Assembly: GCF_030150205.1 (NCBI RefSeq)
Contig: NZ_JASLGT010000008.1
Location: forward strand, 372,001 to 436,000
Length of the DNA: 64,000 bases
Source: Niabella sp.
GTDB lineage: Bacteria > Bacteroidota > Bacteroidia > Chitinophagales > Chitinophagaceae
Direction of reading: 5' to 3'
Both the position numbers and the translations under genes were made by a program. Position 1 is the first letter of the stretch; each line of letters opens with the position of its first letter. Below are positions 48,910-58,552 of this stretch, piece by piece. The notes beneath the pieces are model-generated. The model ran no database searches and had not been told where the DNA came from. It saw only the letters and a list, made by a program, of their open reading frames with translations.

Positions 48910-51900
48910 TTAACGAACAGGGCGTATCCAGTAACTGTACGTATAGGTACCGGGAGTGATCCAGTATTGCTTCAAGGGCATCGAGCCCCAGCTGTCGATT
49001 CCCTGCAGCCCCAGCTGTTTCAGATCCATATGCATGAAGATCTTGCCGGCAGGCTCCAGTTCCCCGGAATGGAATTGCTTTTTCACCGGTGCCGGATCCA
49101 GCTGCTCCAGGCTGTAGGGCAATGCCGATGCCGAAAGCACACTGTCTGCCAGCTCAAACCGCACACCAAGTCCTTTAGCATTGAGCATGCTGATCCAGCG
49201 GACATCGGTTTTGTTACCGCTCTCCTGCGGACGGGCATAGGCGAAATACTGCTGATCGATGGTTTGACTGTAGGTACCGATATTGCTGGCGGTATGGCGG
49301 TCCCAATAGTTCTCCCAGGGTCCGCGGCCATACCACCGGATCTTTGAAAATTCTTTTTCCAGTTCCAGGTCGTTCCCAATCCGCATCACCGTTTTATAAT
49401 CGCCTGCATTTAGTGTGTAATTATTTTTCACCAGGATGTTTCCATCCCCATATACGGTGAATACCTGTTCGGTAGCTGCCTTTCCGTCTAAGAGGGCCGC
49501 AGTGAATGAAACCCGGTATTCATTCCTGCTTACCTGCTCCGTCTTCGCCTGGATGCCGGTTGCGGATTCATACACATTCCGCCAGTTGCGGAGCGACCGG
49601 TTCAACCCGGCACCAATATCATTATCCGTAGGTGCACGGTAAAATGCCGGACGGGGACCTTTTGCGATCACACGAGTGCCTTTTAAAGAATATTCTTCCA
49701 GGGTTCCTTTCTCCAGGTTAAATGCTGCAGTAAAGCCATTACCCTTTAACACCAGCTGACTGCCGTCTTTTGTTGCCGTAACGGCCGCAGAAGTTCCCTG
49801 GTAGTTATAAGGTACCGCTGTTCCGTTATAGGCAAATTGTTCGGCCGCCACTTCATAGTTTTTCTCGAGGAACGGTTCTTCCTTTTTCAGCCGGTAGTAT
49901 ACATTGAGCAAATATTCTTTTCCCTCTTTGGGTTTTAATTTTACCGGTAATACCAGCTGTGCCTTTGATTGGGGGGCTATATTCAGCCCGGCAATTGTAC
50001 CCTTACCTACTACGGCTCCGTCTTCCGTAATTTCCCAATCCAGCTGCACGTTGGAAAGATCTTTAAAGAAATACCCATTGGTTACTTCGATCTCGTTATT
50101 CCCCTTATATACGGTTTTGATATTCTGATGTACCTTTTTGATCTCAATGGCCATGGGCGTCAGGTTGCGATACGCCGTTACCACCCCTTTTACACAAAAA
50201 TCATTATCGCTGAAATTTTCATCAACCGGACCGCTCAGCGGGAAATCGCCCCCATAAGCCAGGATGCGTTTCCCGTTCTTTACCGTATCGATGCCCTGGT
50301 CGATCCATTCCCAGATATAACCACCCTGGGTACCGGAGGTAGATTCGATGGCATCCCAGTACTCTTTAAAGTTACCAAGACTGTTACCCATGATATGCCC
50401 ATACTCGCTCATAATATAGGGCCGTCCGTCTTTGGAATTCTTCTGCCAGGCTACGCCGTTGGGTGACGGATACTGCGGGCAGATCACATCGGTATTGTAA
50501 TCATATTCTGCCCGCTCATATTGTACGGGGCGACTGTCCTGCTTTTTCAGCCAATCGTACCCTTCATACATATTGATCCCGTTACCGGCCTCATTGCCCA
50601 ATGACCAGGTAATGATGGAAGGGTGATTTTTATCGCGCTCATACATCCGCTGGATCCGTGCCAGGTGCGGCATGCGCCACTGCTTGTCGTTCGCAAATGT
50701 ATATTCCAGGTCGTAGTAGCGTCCGTGCGATTCAATATTCGCCTCATCGATCACGTACAACCCGTATTCATCGCAAAGCTCCAGCCAGTAAGGATCGGGC
50801 GGATAATGCGAATGCCGTACCGCGTTTACGTTCAGCTTTTTCATCATCTCCATATCCTTCCGCATATCGGCCCTTGTAAGTGTATGACCGGTGCGCGCAT
50901 TGTGCTCATGCCGGTTCACACCTTTAAAGAATACCCGCTTACCGTTTACCAGGAAATCGCGCCCTTTGATTTCGATGGTACGGAACCCTACGCGAACGGG
51001 TACCACTTCCAGTGTTTCACCGTTTTTATTCTTTAGTGTTATAAAGAGGGTATATAAAGCAGGGGTTTCTGCGCTCCAGGCTTTTACAGCGGGTATGGTT
51101 GTTTTAAAAGACAGATCCGTTTTATAACGTCCCAGTACGGAGAATGCCGGCAGGGTTTCCTTAAACACGGGTTTACCATTACCATCCACCAGCTCCAGCT
51201 CTACGGTTGCGGTATCTCTTTTTGAATGGAGGGTATGTGTGTCTGTTTTATAACTATTCACTGTTCCCTGGAAGGTAAAAGCGCCGTCTTTATAGTTATT
51301 TTCCAGAGTGGAACCGATCTTAAAATCGCGCAGATCCAGCAGCGGTGTTGCGTAGAGGTATACTTCCCGTTCAATGCCCGAGATCCGCCACATATCCTGG
51401 CATTCCAGGTAGCTGCCATCACTCCAGCGGTATACTTCCAGTGCTACCAGGTTCTCGCCGGGTTTTACATATTTTGTAATATCAAATTCAGCGGAGAGCT
51501 TACTGTCTTCACTATACCCTACTTTTTGTCCGTTTACCCAGATAAAAAAGGCCGACTTCACCGCGCCCAGGTGAATAAATACCTGGCGGCCATCCCAATT
51601 TTGGGGAATGGTCACTTTCTTACGGTAAGAGCCCACAGGGTTATTATCTTCCGGTATATCGAACGGGGGATTTAAGCGGCTGCCGGTCTTGGCCCTTCCG
51701 GTAAACTCATAAGGATGGTTGACATAAATCGGCAGGCCGTAGCCATTTACTTCCCAGTTGGCGGGCACCGGAAAATGGTTCCATTTGCTGTCGTCAAAAT
51801 CTGTTTTGTAAAAATCCCTGGGACGTTTATTGGGATCCTGTACCCAGTTGAACCGCCAGTTTCCGTTCAGGGATATAAAATACGCGGACCGTTCTTTTTC

Positions 51901-52068
51901 GCTTTTTTCTGCCAGGGCTTTTGTTTCAAAGGCAAAGGCATTGGCCCGCATGGGCATCCGGTTTACCGAAACAACTTCCGGCGTCTGCAATTCCGAGGGG
52001 AGGGACTGTCCCCATACAAACCCGGCGAGCAACAAGCTTCCCGTTAGTGATAGTATCTGCTTCTTCAT
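48910..52068 (-). CDS. GH2 beta-galactosidase (LacZ-like, exported)
   Basis: 1052-aa LacZ-type enzyme with a signal peptide (MKKQILSLTGSLLLAGFVWG), unlike cytoplasmic E. coli LacZ. Domains: sugar-binding jelly roll (about 30-230), immunoglobulin-like (230-350), TIM barrel (350-650), another immunoglobulin-like domain, and the small-chain beta sandwich (about 770-1050, KLKAFNLEKGTLEEYSLKG-like core AFNLEKGTLEEYSLKGTR). The acid/base Glu is in ITWSLGNEAGNG (near 493) and the nucleophile Glu in PYIMSEYGHIMGNSLG (near 553). NRHEHNARTGHTLT and VNAVRHSHYPPDPYWLE are also typical. Periplasmic galactoside hydrolysis is the expected role. Confidence 0.96.
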   Translation of the reverse strand: MKKQILSLTGSLLLAGFVWGQSLPSELQTPEVVSVNRMPMRANAFAFETKALAEKSEKERSAYFISLNGNWRFNWVQDPNKRPRDFYKTDFDDSKWNHFPVPANWEVNGYGLPIYVNHPYEFTGRAKTGSRLNPPFDIPEDNNPVGSYRKKVTIPQNWDGRQVFIHLGAVKSAFFIWVNGQKVGYSEDSKLSAEFDITKYVKPGENLVALEVYRWSDGSYLECQDMWRISGIEREVYLYATPLLDLRDFKIGSTLENNYKDGAFTFQGTVNSYKTDTHTLHSKRDTATVELELVDGNGKPVFKETLPAFSVLGRYKTDLSFKTTIPAVKAWSAETPALYTLFITLKNKNGETLEVVPVRVGFRTIEIKGRDFLVNGKRVFFKGVNRHEHNARTGHTLTRADMRKDMEMMKKLNVNAVRHSHYPPDPYWLELCDEYGLYVIDEANIESHGRYYDLEYTFANDKQWRMPHLARIQRMYERDKNHPSIITWSLGNEAGNGINMYEGYDWLKKQDSRPVQYERAEYDYNTDVICPQYPSPNGVAWQKNSKDGRPYIMSEYGHIMGNSLGNFKEYWDAIESTSGTQGGYIWEWIDQGIDTVKNGKRILAYGGDFPLSGPVDENFSDNDFCVKGVVTAYRNLTPMAIEIKKVHQNIKTVYKGNNEIEVTNGYFFKDLSNVQLDWEITEDGAVVGKGTIAGLNIAPQSKAQLVLPVKLKPKEGKEYLLNVYYRLKKEEPFLEKNYEVAAEQFAYNGTAVPYNYQGTSAAVTATKDGSQLVLKGNGFTAAFNLEKGTLEEYSLKGTRVIAKGPRPAFYRAPTDNDIGAGLNRSLRNWRNVYESATGIQAKTEQVSRNEYRVSFTAALLDGKAATEQVFTVYGDGNILVKNNYTLNAGDYKTVMRIGNDLELEKEFSKIRWYGRGPWENYWDRHTASNIGTYSQTIDQQYFAYARPQESGNKTDVRWISMLNAKGLGVRFELADSVLSASALPYSLEQLDPAPVKKQFHSGELEPAGKIFMHMDLKQLGLQGIDSWGSMPLKQYWITPGTYTYSYWIRPVR

Positions 52069-52605
52069 AATTAATAAACAAGTATTGGTAGCTCCAAAGG
52101 CGCTAATTTAGAAAAATTGGCATTAGCCGGAGGAAGGTTTTTTCCTGTGCAAACGGTAAACCGGTGCCCCGTCTGAACTTACCGAACCGCTCAAACCCTG
52201 GCTCAGACAGCATTTCATTAGAACCCGGTGCAGCCGCGACCGATCCGTGCAATCGTTTGTACAAGCCGTAAGGAGGAATGTAAATTGTGCACATTGGGGT
52301 ATAATTAACCGCAGAGAACGGCAGAACACGGAGGTGCGCTCGCGCTTTACGAGAAGGCATATTATGCCCATAAATAACCTTTGCGGATACTTTGCAAACC
52401 TGGCGGTAAAATTAACCGCGAAGGCGCGGGGGCGCGGAGACGAGATAGAATATATGTTCGACCACTTCTGCTTGTGGTTCCTGAAAATTCCCGAGATGGA
52501 TTAACCGCGGAGAACGGCAGAACGCGGAGATGTGCCGGGTAATAAAAAGGAATGACCGTTGTTGTCATTCCTTTACAAACGTATGGTTCAAAAAAGTGCC
52601 GTCCG
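52069..52605. repeat. Intergenic region with three AACCGCRGAG-type repeat units
   Basis: No gene. Unit starts: AACCGCAGAGAACGGCAGAA at 52307, AACCGCGAAGGCGCGGGGGC at 52414, AACCGCGGAGAACGGCAGAA at 52503. The first unit ends near 52408 with GGCGGTAAAATT, the inverse of the start. The first 240 bp of the gap contain nothing recognised. Confidence 0.65.
52540..52576 (-). terminator. Terminator after the M16 protease gene
   Basis: Perfect 11-bp stem AAAGGAATGAC (52546-52556) with GTCATTCCTTT (52564-52574), 7-nt loop, followed on the minus strand by TTTTTATT. It lies about 30 bp after the stop codon at 52606-52608. Confidence 0.88.
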
Positions 52606-55428
52606 TTATTTCTTCTCTGGTTGCAATACCGCTGTTACCACGTTGCCGCTGGAAAAGAGCTTCTTTGCCGCTGCCTGTACCGATGCCGGCGTTAAGGCAT
52701 TGATGTATTTGGCCGTATTCAGAAAACGATCCGGATCTTTTTTCTCCAGTCTTGCTGCCAGCAGGTATTCGAGCCAGGAACCGTTTTGCTTCATCGCCAC
52801 TTTGTCCTGCTCCAGCCATTGCTGCTTTACCTTATCCAGGTTTTCTTTAGAAGGGCCCTTAGTTTCAATACTTTTTATTTCGGCGCTCATCGCCTTTAAC
52901 AGCGTGTCTACTTTTGACGGCCCTGTAGGCAGCTGTGTAAAGAAGTTATAATGCGCATAAGGCAGGCGTTCGATGCTTACCGATGTTCCGCCACCATAAA
53001 TGCCCTGTATCTTTTCCCGGAGTTCCTCGATCACCCGGATGTTCAGTACCTCGCTTACGGCACGCATATTCAATGCCAGGTCCGGACTGTATACCAGGTC
53101 TCCGCTCACCAGTGAAAGGATCAGGCTCTTTTCTGCTTCACCTTTGTATACGGTGAGATCTACCTTTCCCTTTACCGGGCGTACGCCATTGTCTGTGTAG
53201 GCAAATTTCCGTTTTGTAGCCGGCAAGCCACCGATATAGGTCTCCACCAGTGGTTTTAACACGGCCTCATCAATACTGCCCACAAAAGCAAACTGCATAC
53301 CGCTGGCATCCCCAAAATGCTCTTTATAGATCTGAAGCGCCCGGCTCATATCGATCTGGTCGAAATACTCCGGACGTGGCACAGCCACAGGCGCCAGCGG
53401 ATTGTTCCTGTAAAGCGTTTTGAACAGTGTGTCTACAAAAACGGTTTGCGGATCGGAAAGGGAATACACTACACTTGCTTTGCTCTTTTGTATAAAAGAC
53501 CGGAACAATGCCGTATCCACCCGGGGTGCCGTTGCTCTAAGATATAATATCTGCAGCATGGTTTCCAGGTCTTTCACGCTCGAACTACCCGATAGTTCGT
53601 CCGTAATTCCACCCAGTGAAGCTTGTACCGATGCGGTTTTCCCCGCTAATGCTTTTTGCAGATCGGTAGGCGAAAAGCTGCCATAGCCCATGGCACCTGC
53701 CACGCTTAATGCATACCAGGCATTGTATTTATCCGCCACGCTATAGCCATTGATGCCTCCGTAACGGCGGGCTCCCATCCGGATCTCATCGTCTTTAAAA
53801 TCGGTTTTCTTAAAGGTTACGGTAGTTCCGTTGCTGAGCTCCCAGGTTTTGGTACCCAGTTTGGTATCTGTTGTTTCTTTCAGGATCTTCCCTGGTTTGG
53901 GCCGGCTGGGTAATAGCTCCGTTGCTACCACTTTTTCCTCATCGGCCCGGAGGTCGGTTCTTGCCATTACATTGGCTGCTGCAGTCACCAGGTCGGAGGC
54001 CACCGGTAGTTCAGCGGCTGTGGGTCCGGTAAGTGTAACAAAATAATTGGATTGCTGCTGCAGCGACTGCGCAAACGCATTCACTTCTTTTAATGTGATC
54101 TGGGGCAACAGTTCCTTTGTATACTCCCGTTCCTTGGCAATACCAGGAATGGGTTCATTGGTAAGAAAGTTACGGATGTATTCATCCACATAATTGGACG
54201 ATTCGGTTTTCTCCCGTTCATTGTACGCCTTATCCATACCTGCTTCGATCGTCTTTTTTACCCGGTCCAGTTCCGGTTGCGTAAAACCAAAACGCTTTGC
54301 TTTTTCGATCGCTTCCACGATCGTTTCCAGGCCTTTCTTTGCATCGGCGGCAGTGGCTACGCCGGCCCCCGCATTGAACTGGTCGTAATTGCGGGCATAG
54401 CTTCCAAAATAGGTATAGCCATACAGGAAGGGAGGGTTTGCCTGCTGTGTCAGATCCCGCAAACGCTGGTTGAGCATGCTGGAGAAAATATTTTTAACAA
54501 GGTCCTGTTCGTATTCACCCACCGTTTGAGCTTCTTTAGAAGGAAAGGCGCTGTAGGCAATACCCACGGTATAATTGGTGGCCTCTTTGTCTGTAACCAC
54601 CATGCCGTCATTGCCGGTATAGGGCTTTACATCGGCATAGGTTCTTGTACGCGGAGCCGTGGGATTTTCCAGGCCACTGAAATGTTTTTTAACCATCGCC
54701 TCTGCTGTGGCCGGATCTACATCCCCAACGACTACAACGGCCATCAGGTTTGGACGATACCAGTCTTTATAAAACGAACGGATCAGGTCCGGGTTATAGT
54801 TCCGGATAATGGAATCCACGCCAATGGGCAGACGGTCTGCATACCGGCTGCCAGCAAACAGCCGGGGATAGATCTGGCGAAACATCCGGTCATCTGCACC
54901 CTTGCCCAGCCGGCTCTCTTCCAGGATCACATTCCGCTCCTCATTGATATCATCCGTATTATAGGTCACATTGTGCGCCCAGTCTTCCAGTATCTGGAAG
55001 CCCTTTTCAAGGTTTCCGGGTTTATCGGTTGGAATGGGCAGCATATACACCGTTTCATCAAAAGCGGTATAGGCATTCAGGTCATTTCCAAACCCCACCC
55101 CAATGCTTTGCAAAAAACTTACAATATCATTCTTTTTAAAATTACGGGTTCCGTTAAAGGCCATATGTTCGGCCATATGCGCCAGTCCCTGCTGGTTGTC
55201 CGCTTCCAGGATGGAGCCGGCATTGAGCACCAGCCGCAGTTCCACCTTTTGCTCGGGCTTTTTATTCTGCCGGATATAGTAGGTTAAGCCATTGGATAGT
55301 TTCCCGATTTTTACTTTTGCATCTACCGGGATGGAGTCGGTCAGTTTCACCTGGGCAGTCAGACCAAGGCCAGCTGATAAAAGAAACAACAAGGCTATTC
55401 CTTTTACCAGGATCGTTTTTTGTTTCAT
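52606..55428 (-). CDS. M16-family (insulinase/pitrilysin-like) zinc protease
   Basis: 940-aa exported two-halved M16 metallopeptidase. Signal peptide MKQKTILVKGIALLFLLSAG; the zinc motif HxxEH is H84-MAE-H88 in QGLAHMAEHMAFNGTRNF, with the third ligand Glu downstream in NEERNVILEESRLGKG. The second half (about 490-940) repeats the fold without the zinc motif, as in other M16B/C proteins: KLGTKTWELSNGTTVTFKKT and YGGGTSVSIERLPYAHYNFF. Processes peptides in the periplasm or outer membrane; probably monocistronic with its own terminator. Confidence 0.96.
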   Translation of the reverse strand: MKQKTILVKGIALLFLLSAGLGLTAQVKLTDSIPVDAKVKIGKLSNGLTYYIRQNKKPEQKVELRLVLNAGSILEADNQQGLAHMAEHMAFNGTRNFKKNDIVSFLQSIGVGFGNDLNAYTAFDETVYMLPIPTDKPGNLEKGFQILEDWAHNVTYNTDDINEERNVILEESRLGKGADDRMFRQIYPRLFAGSRYADRLPIGVDSIIRNYNPDLIRSFYKDWYRPNLMAVVVVGDVDPATAEAMVKKHFSGLENPTAPRTRTYADVKPYTGNDGMVVTDKEATNYTVGIAYSAFPSKEAQTVGEYEQDLVKNIFSSMLNQRLRDLTQQANPPFLYGYTYFGSYARNYDQFNAGAGVATAADAKKGLETIVEAIEKAKRFGFTQPELDRVKKTIEAGMDKAYNEREKTESSNYVDEYIRNFLTNEPIPGIAKEREYTKELLPQITLKEVNAFAQSLQQQSNYFVTLTGPTAAELPVASDLVTAAANVMARTDLRADEEKVVATELLPSRPKPGKILKETTDTKLGTKTWELSNGTTVTFKKTDFKDDEIRMGARRYGGINGYSVADKYNAWYALSVAGAMGYGSFSPTDLQKALAGKTASVQASLGGITDELSGSSSVKDLETMLQILYLRATAPRVDTALFRSFIQKSKASVVYSLSDPQTVFVDTLFKTLYRNNPLAPVAVPRPEYFDQIDMSRALQIYKEHFGDASGMQFAFVGSIDEAVLKPLVETYIGGLPATKRKFAYTDNGVRPVKGKVDLTVYKGEAEKSLILSLVSGDLVYSPDLALNMRAVSEVLNIRVIEELREKIQGIYGGGTSVSIERLPYAHYNFFTQLPTGPSKVDTLLKAMSAEIKSIETKGPSKENLDKVKQQWLEQDKVAMKQNGSWLEYLLAARLEKKDPDRFLNTAKYINALTPASVQAAAKKLFSSGNVVTAVLQPEKK

Positions 55429-55503
55429 ATAACGTCTTCGCGTTTAAAATAAAAAGATTAAAAATAACAGTTGTTAGCAAAAATAAGCAAATGGCGCGTT
55501 TGG

Positions 55504-56175
55504 TTATTTATCGTCCATTCCCTTTACTATGATTACAATTTCCCCTTTTACCGTTTTTTGAGAAAAGTAGGCGGCCACTTCCGTAAGGGTTCCCCGCTGG
55601 GTTTCTTCATATAATTTGGTGAGCTCCCGGCTCACACTGCATTCCCGGTCAGCGCCAAAATACCCCGCCAGGTCGTTCAGTGTTTTTACCAGGCGCAGGG
55701 GCGATTCATAAAAGATCATGGTCCGTTCTTCCGTTTTCAGGCTTTCCAGCAAACTATGCCGGCCTTTTTTCAGGGGAAGAAACCCTTCAAAACAAAACCG
55801 GTTGGTGGGCAGTCCGCTGTTGACCAGGGCAGGAACAAATGCAGTGGCACCCGGCAGCGACTCTACTTTTACACCGGCTTTTACACAGGCCCGCACCAGC
55901 AGAAAGGCCGGATCAGAAATACCGGGAGTTCCGGCATCGGTAACCAGGGCCATCTTTCGCCCGGCCATCAATTGATCGACCAGGTGGGCGGTTATTTTAT
56001 GTTCATTATGCTGGTGATAGGGCGTAAGCGGCTTACTGACCTGGTAATGGTTCAGCAAATGGGAAGTATTGCGGGTATCTTCCGCAAGGATCACATCCAC
56101 ATCCTTCAGCACTTCCAACGCCCGGAAGGTGATGTCCTTTAAATTACCAATGGGTGTGGGAACGAGGTACAGCAT
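55504..56175 (-). CDS. rsmI: 16S rRNA (cytidine(1402)-2'-O)-methyltransferase
   Basis: 223-aa SAM-dependent tetrapyrrole-methylase-fold enzyme that 2'-O-methylates C1402 of 16S rRNA. Typical N-terminus MLYLVPTPIGNLKDITFRAL, then DVILAEDTRNTSHLLNHY, MALVTDAGTPGISDPAFLLV and the C-terminal VSRELTKLYEETQRGTL. Slightly short C-terminus compared with gammaproteobacterial RsmI, as is common in Bacteroidota. It lies 117 bp downstream of purS on the same strand. Confidence 0.96.
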   Translation of the reverse strand: MLYLVPTPIGNLKDITFRALEVLKDVDVILAEDTRNTSHLLNHYQVSKPLTPYHQHNEHKITAHLVDQLMAGRKMALVTDAGTPGISDPAFLLVRACVKAGVKVESLPGATAFVPALVNSGLPTNRFCFEGFLPLKKGRHSLLESLKTEERTMIFYESPLRLVKTLNDLAGYFGADRECSVSRELTKLYEETQRGTLTEVAAYFSQKTVKGEIVIIVKGMDDK

Positions 56176-56291
56176 TTAAAAATGTAAAATGCGGAATATA
56201 AAATAAGAAATGTAAAACAGGCAGCATGACGGGTATGGAGTACTGAATCCTTGATTCCTGACCTCAACACCAGGTGCCTGTTCCGGATCCG

Positions 56292-56537
56292 TTATAGTAC
56301 GGTTACCTCAAAATATTCCATTACCGCATTGGCAAGCAGTTTTTTAGCAGCTTCTTCGCCAATGCGTTGCGCATCCTCTTTAGAGGCCGCATCTACCTGT
56401 AAGGTGATGTTTTTTCCTACCCGAACATCGGTAACGGTACCCAGGCCCAGATTTTCCAATCCGCCCAGAACGGCTTTACCCTGAGGATCTAATAACTCTT
56501 TTAACGGCATGATCACCACCTGTACTGTATAACTCAT
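56292..56537 (-). CDS. purS: Phosphoribosylformylglycinamidine synthase subunit PurS
   Basis: 81-aa small subunit of the FGAM synthase complex (with PurQ and PurL), needed for ammonia channelling in purine synthesis. The ATG at 56535-56537 starts MSYTVQVVIMPLKELLDPQG; the body KAVLGGLENLGLGTVTDVRV, GKNITLQVDA and the end AVMEYFEVTVL match PurS. purQ and purL are not in the window, so here it is separated from its partners. A TATCTTTG box on the minus strand (56632-56639, inside pssA) could be its promoter. Confidence 0.93.
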   Translation of the reverse strand: MSYTVQVVIMPLKELLDPQGKAVLGGLENLGLGTVTDVRVGKNITLQVDAASKEDAQRIGEEAAKKLLANAVMEYFEVTVL

Positions 56538-56604
56538 ACTCTTTCTTTGTTGCGCTGTATGTTGTTTAAAATATTTGTTTATCCTGAACCTCCCCACATG
56601 AAAA

Positions 56605-57348
56605 TCAACCCTGCCGGTTCGGTTTAAAAATCAAAGATACAATAACATAGGCTACAAATACCACCGGAACCGCCATCCATTTAAAAAAGACGGCCGATAA
56701 AACGGCAATCAGTACCAGTAGTAATTTATCCGTATTGGCTTTCAGGGTATAGGCCTTAAACTTCAGGCTGATAATGGGCAGGTTGCTTACCATCAGTCCG
56801 CTGATGATGATGATAGTGGCATAAAGCACCACCGGGTTAAACACAAAGTCATTTACCGCCGGCGTATCGTAATAGGCAATTACAGGAAATGAGGCAATGG
56901 TTAGCCCGGCTGCCGGTGTCGGAATACCTTTAAAATAGTAGCGTTGCTCTTTATCCAGGTTAAACTTGGCCAGGCGCCAAACCGCCGCGCAGGGAAAAAT
57001 AAGCGCGGGCAACAGCCACCACTGGTTCATACCCGCATGACCAGACCATCCTATCTCCAGCAACCGGTACAGGATCATACCCGGCGCCACACCAAAACTT
57101 ACGGCATCGGCCAGCGAGTCCAGCTGCTCTCCCATGGCCGAAGTGGCCTTAAATAACCGGGCCACAAACCCGTCCAGGAAATCGACGATGGCGGCGAGTA
57201 ATAAAAAAAAGCTGCCGACGATCATCCCAGTGGTGGGACCTTTATCACCGGTATCAAAAAAAAGCGGTTCCGGCTGCAGGATGGCTTTTATGGCCAAACA
57301 GCCAAATACCAGGTTCAGCAGCGTAAATAAATTGGGAATCTGTTTCAT
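56605..57348 (-). CDS. pssA: CDP-diacylglycerol--serine O-phosphatidyltransferase
   Basis: 247-aa inner-membrane enzyme making phosphatidylserine, precursor of phosphatidylethanolamine. The CDP-alcohol phosphotransferase motif is in DFLDGFVARLFKATSAMGEQ then LDSLADAVSFGVAPG, giving D-x2-D-G-x2-A-R-x8-G-x3-D-x3-D. Six to eight hydrophobic helices. The start MKQIPNLFTLLNLVFGCLAI is typical of the Bacteroidota enzyme. It follows the 187-aa gene by 5 bp. Confidence 0.96.
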   Translation of the reverse strand: MKQIPNLFTLLNLVFGCLAIKAILQPEPLFFDTGDKGPTTGMIVGSFFLLLAAIVDFLDGFVARLFKATSAMGEQLDSLADAVSFGVAPGMILYRLLEIGWSGHAGMNQWWLLPALIFPCAAVWRLAKFNLDKEQRYYFKGIPTPAAGLTIASFPVIAYYDTPAVNDFVFNPVVLYATIIIISGLMVSNLPIISLKFKAYTLKANTDKLLLVLIAVLSAVFFKWMAVPVVFVAYVIVSLIFKPNRQG

Positions 57349-57353
57349 AACAA

Positions 57354-57917
57354 TCAGGTCAACCGGGCAGCCAGCTGGTCGTTAATTTTTTTATACAAAT
57401 GATAGGGCTTATATACTCTCCAGTTATGGATCTCCATCAGTTCGATGAACTGGTTCAGTTTGGCCTGTTTAAAATCATACTGGGTTTGGGAAGGCATATT
57501 CAGGCACACGATCCACCCATCGGCATCGCTGAGCTCTTCATGCAGTTCTTCGTAATAATCCCGGTCGCCGCTATGAAAATTCAGCACATTCTCCGCAATC
57601 AGGATGAATTTAAAAATCCCTTCCGCCATAAACACTTCCAGCACATCCCGTTTAAGGGTCATGATGTCATTCTCCACCGCATCATTCCATTCCCCTATCA
57701 GCTCGATAATGGCATATCCTTCTTCATAGTCTGCCATCAACACTTTGAGGTATAAAGTACGGCTTCCGAAAAAATCCCATTGAGGATGGATATAATAATT
57801 ATAAACAGCATCTTTATATTCAAACTGGGAATGCTCTACCCCGTAGAAGGGAGAACGCTCGTCTTCCTCGCTTAAATAGATATGCTGCCAATTGTAATAA
57901 GGTTCTATATCATGCAC
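57354..57917 (-). CDS. Conserved-looking protein of unknown function next to pssA
   Basis: 187-aa soluble protein, rich in Asp/Glu and aromatic residues: YNWQHIYLSEEDERSPFYGV, YNYYIHPQWDFFGSRTLYLK, YEEGYAIIELIGEWNDAVEN and DRDYYEELHEELSDADGWIV. No signal peptide or known motif. Start is GTG at 57915-57917 (no in-frame ATG nearby). It ends 5 bp before pssA, so it is probably cotranscribed with it. I recall similar genes beside pssA in Chitinophagaceae, but I cannot verify that here. Confidence 0.75.
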   Translation of the reverse strand: MHDIEPYYNWQHIYLSEEDERSPFYGVEHSQFEYKDAVYNYYIHPQWDFFGSRTLYLKVLMADYEEGYAIIELIGEWNDAVENDIMTLKRDVLEVFMAEGIFKFILIAENVLNFHSGDRDYYEELHEELSDADGWIVCLNMPSQTQYDFKQAKLNQFIELMEIHNWRVYKPYHLYKKINDQLAARLT

Positions 57918-57934
57918 GATGCGAAATTAGTGTT

Positions 57935-58552
57935 TTTGCCACAGAAACACAGGGGGTCGCGAATACACAGTCATCAGCTATCAGTCGTCAGCGGTCAGCT
58001 TTCAGTTGATTCGTCCGGGATCGGGGATTTGACATCTTGCATTGAGTATTAAACGGATCTAACCTGAAACGGCGTTCAGATATCAGCCGTCAGCCATCAG
58101 CAGATTACGTATGGAATCGGAGATCTGACATTATACGCGGAAAAAGAACAGAGAATTAACACTGTTCATCAGGTAACAAACGAAAGCCAACCCGCCATGG
58201 CGGGCACACCAGGAACTTTAAACTTGAAACGTGAAACGGCGTTCAGCCGTCAGTCTTCAGTTGTCAGTCTTCAGTGTCAGTGTTACACATCAAGTATAAA
58301 ATCGGATCTAACGTGGAGCTTTATCCCGATTCTCGGGAAAACCTGAAACAGGCGTCTAGCCGTTAGCGTTCGGTACCCGTAAGCGTAAATCAATTCGTAT
58401 GTGTGAAAAACACCCTGTCCTCGTTTGTCTCCCTGTCCCCCCAAAAGCTACAGCTTTCAGTTGATTACGTCCGGGATCTGGGATTTGCCCTTTCTCATCG
58501 GGTATGAACAGGAGCTAACGTGAAACTTTGAACCTTAAACCGGAAACGGCTT
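57935..58552. repeat. Island of phrase-like intergenic repeats
   Basis: About 620 bp with no gene. It is built of recurring phrases: GCCACAGAAACACAGGGGG (57935), CAGCTATCAGTCGTCAGCGG (57974), AGCTTTCAGTTGATTCGTCC (57997) repeated as AGCTTTCAGTTGATTACGTC (58453), GGGATCTGGGATTTG, AACCTGAAACGGCGTTCAG (58064) repeated near 58229 and 58530, and small palindromes CCCGCCATGGCGGG (58191-58204) and TCCCGATTCTCGGGA (58324). The repeat runs into the thrC stop. Confidence 0.7.

Noticed and set aside
54277..55287. Long plus-strand open frame (336 codons) antisense to the M16 protease
   Set aside because: Same reason; the minus-strand product has all catalytic motifs.
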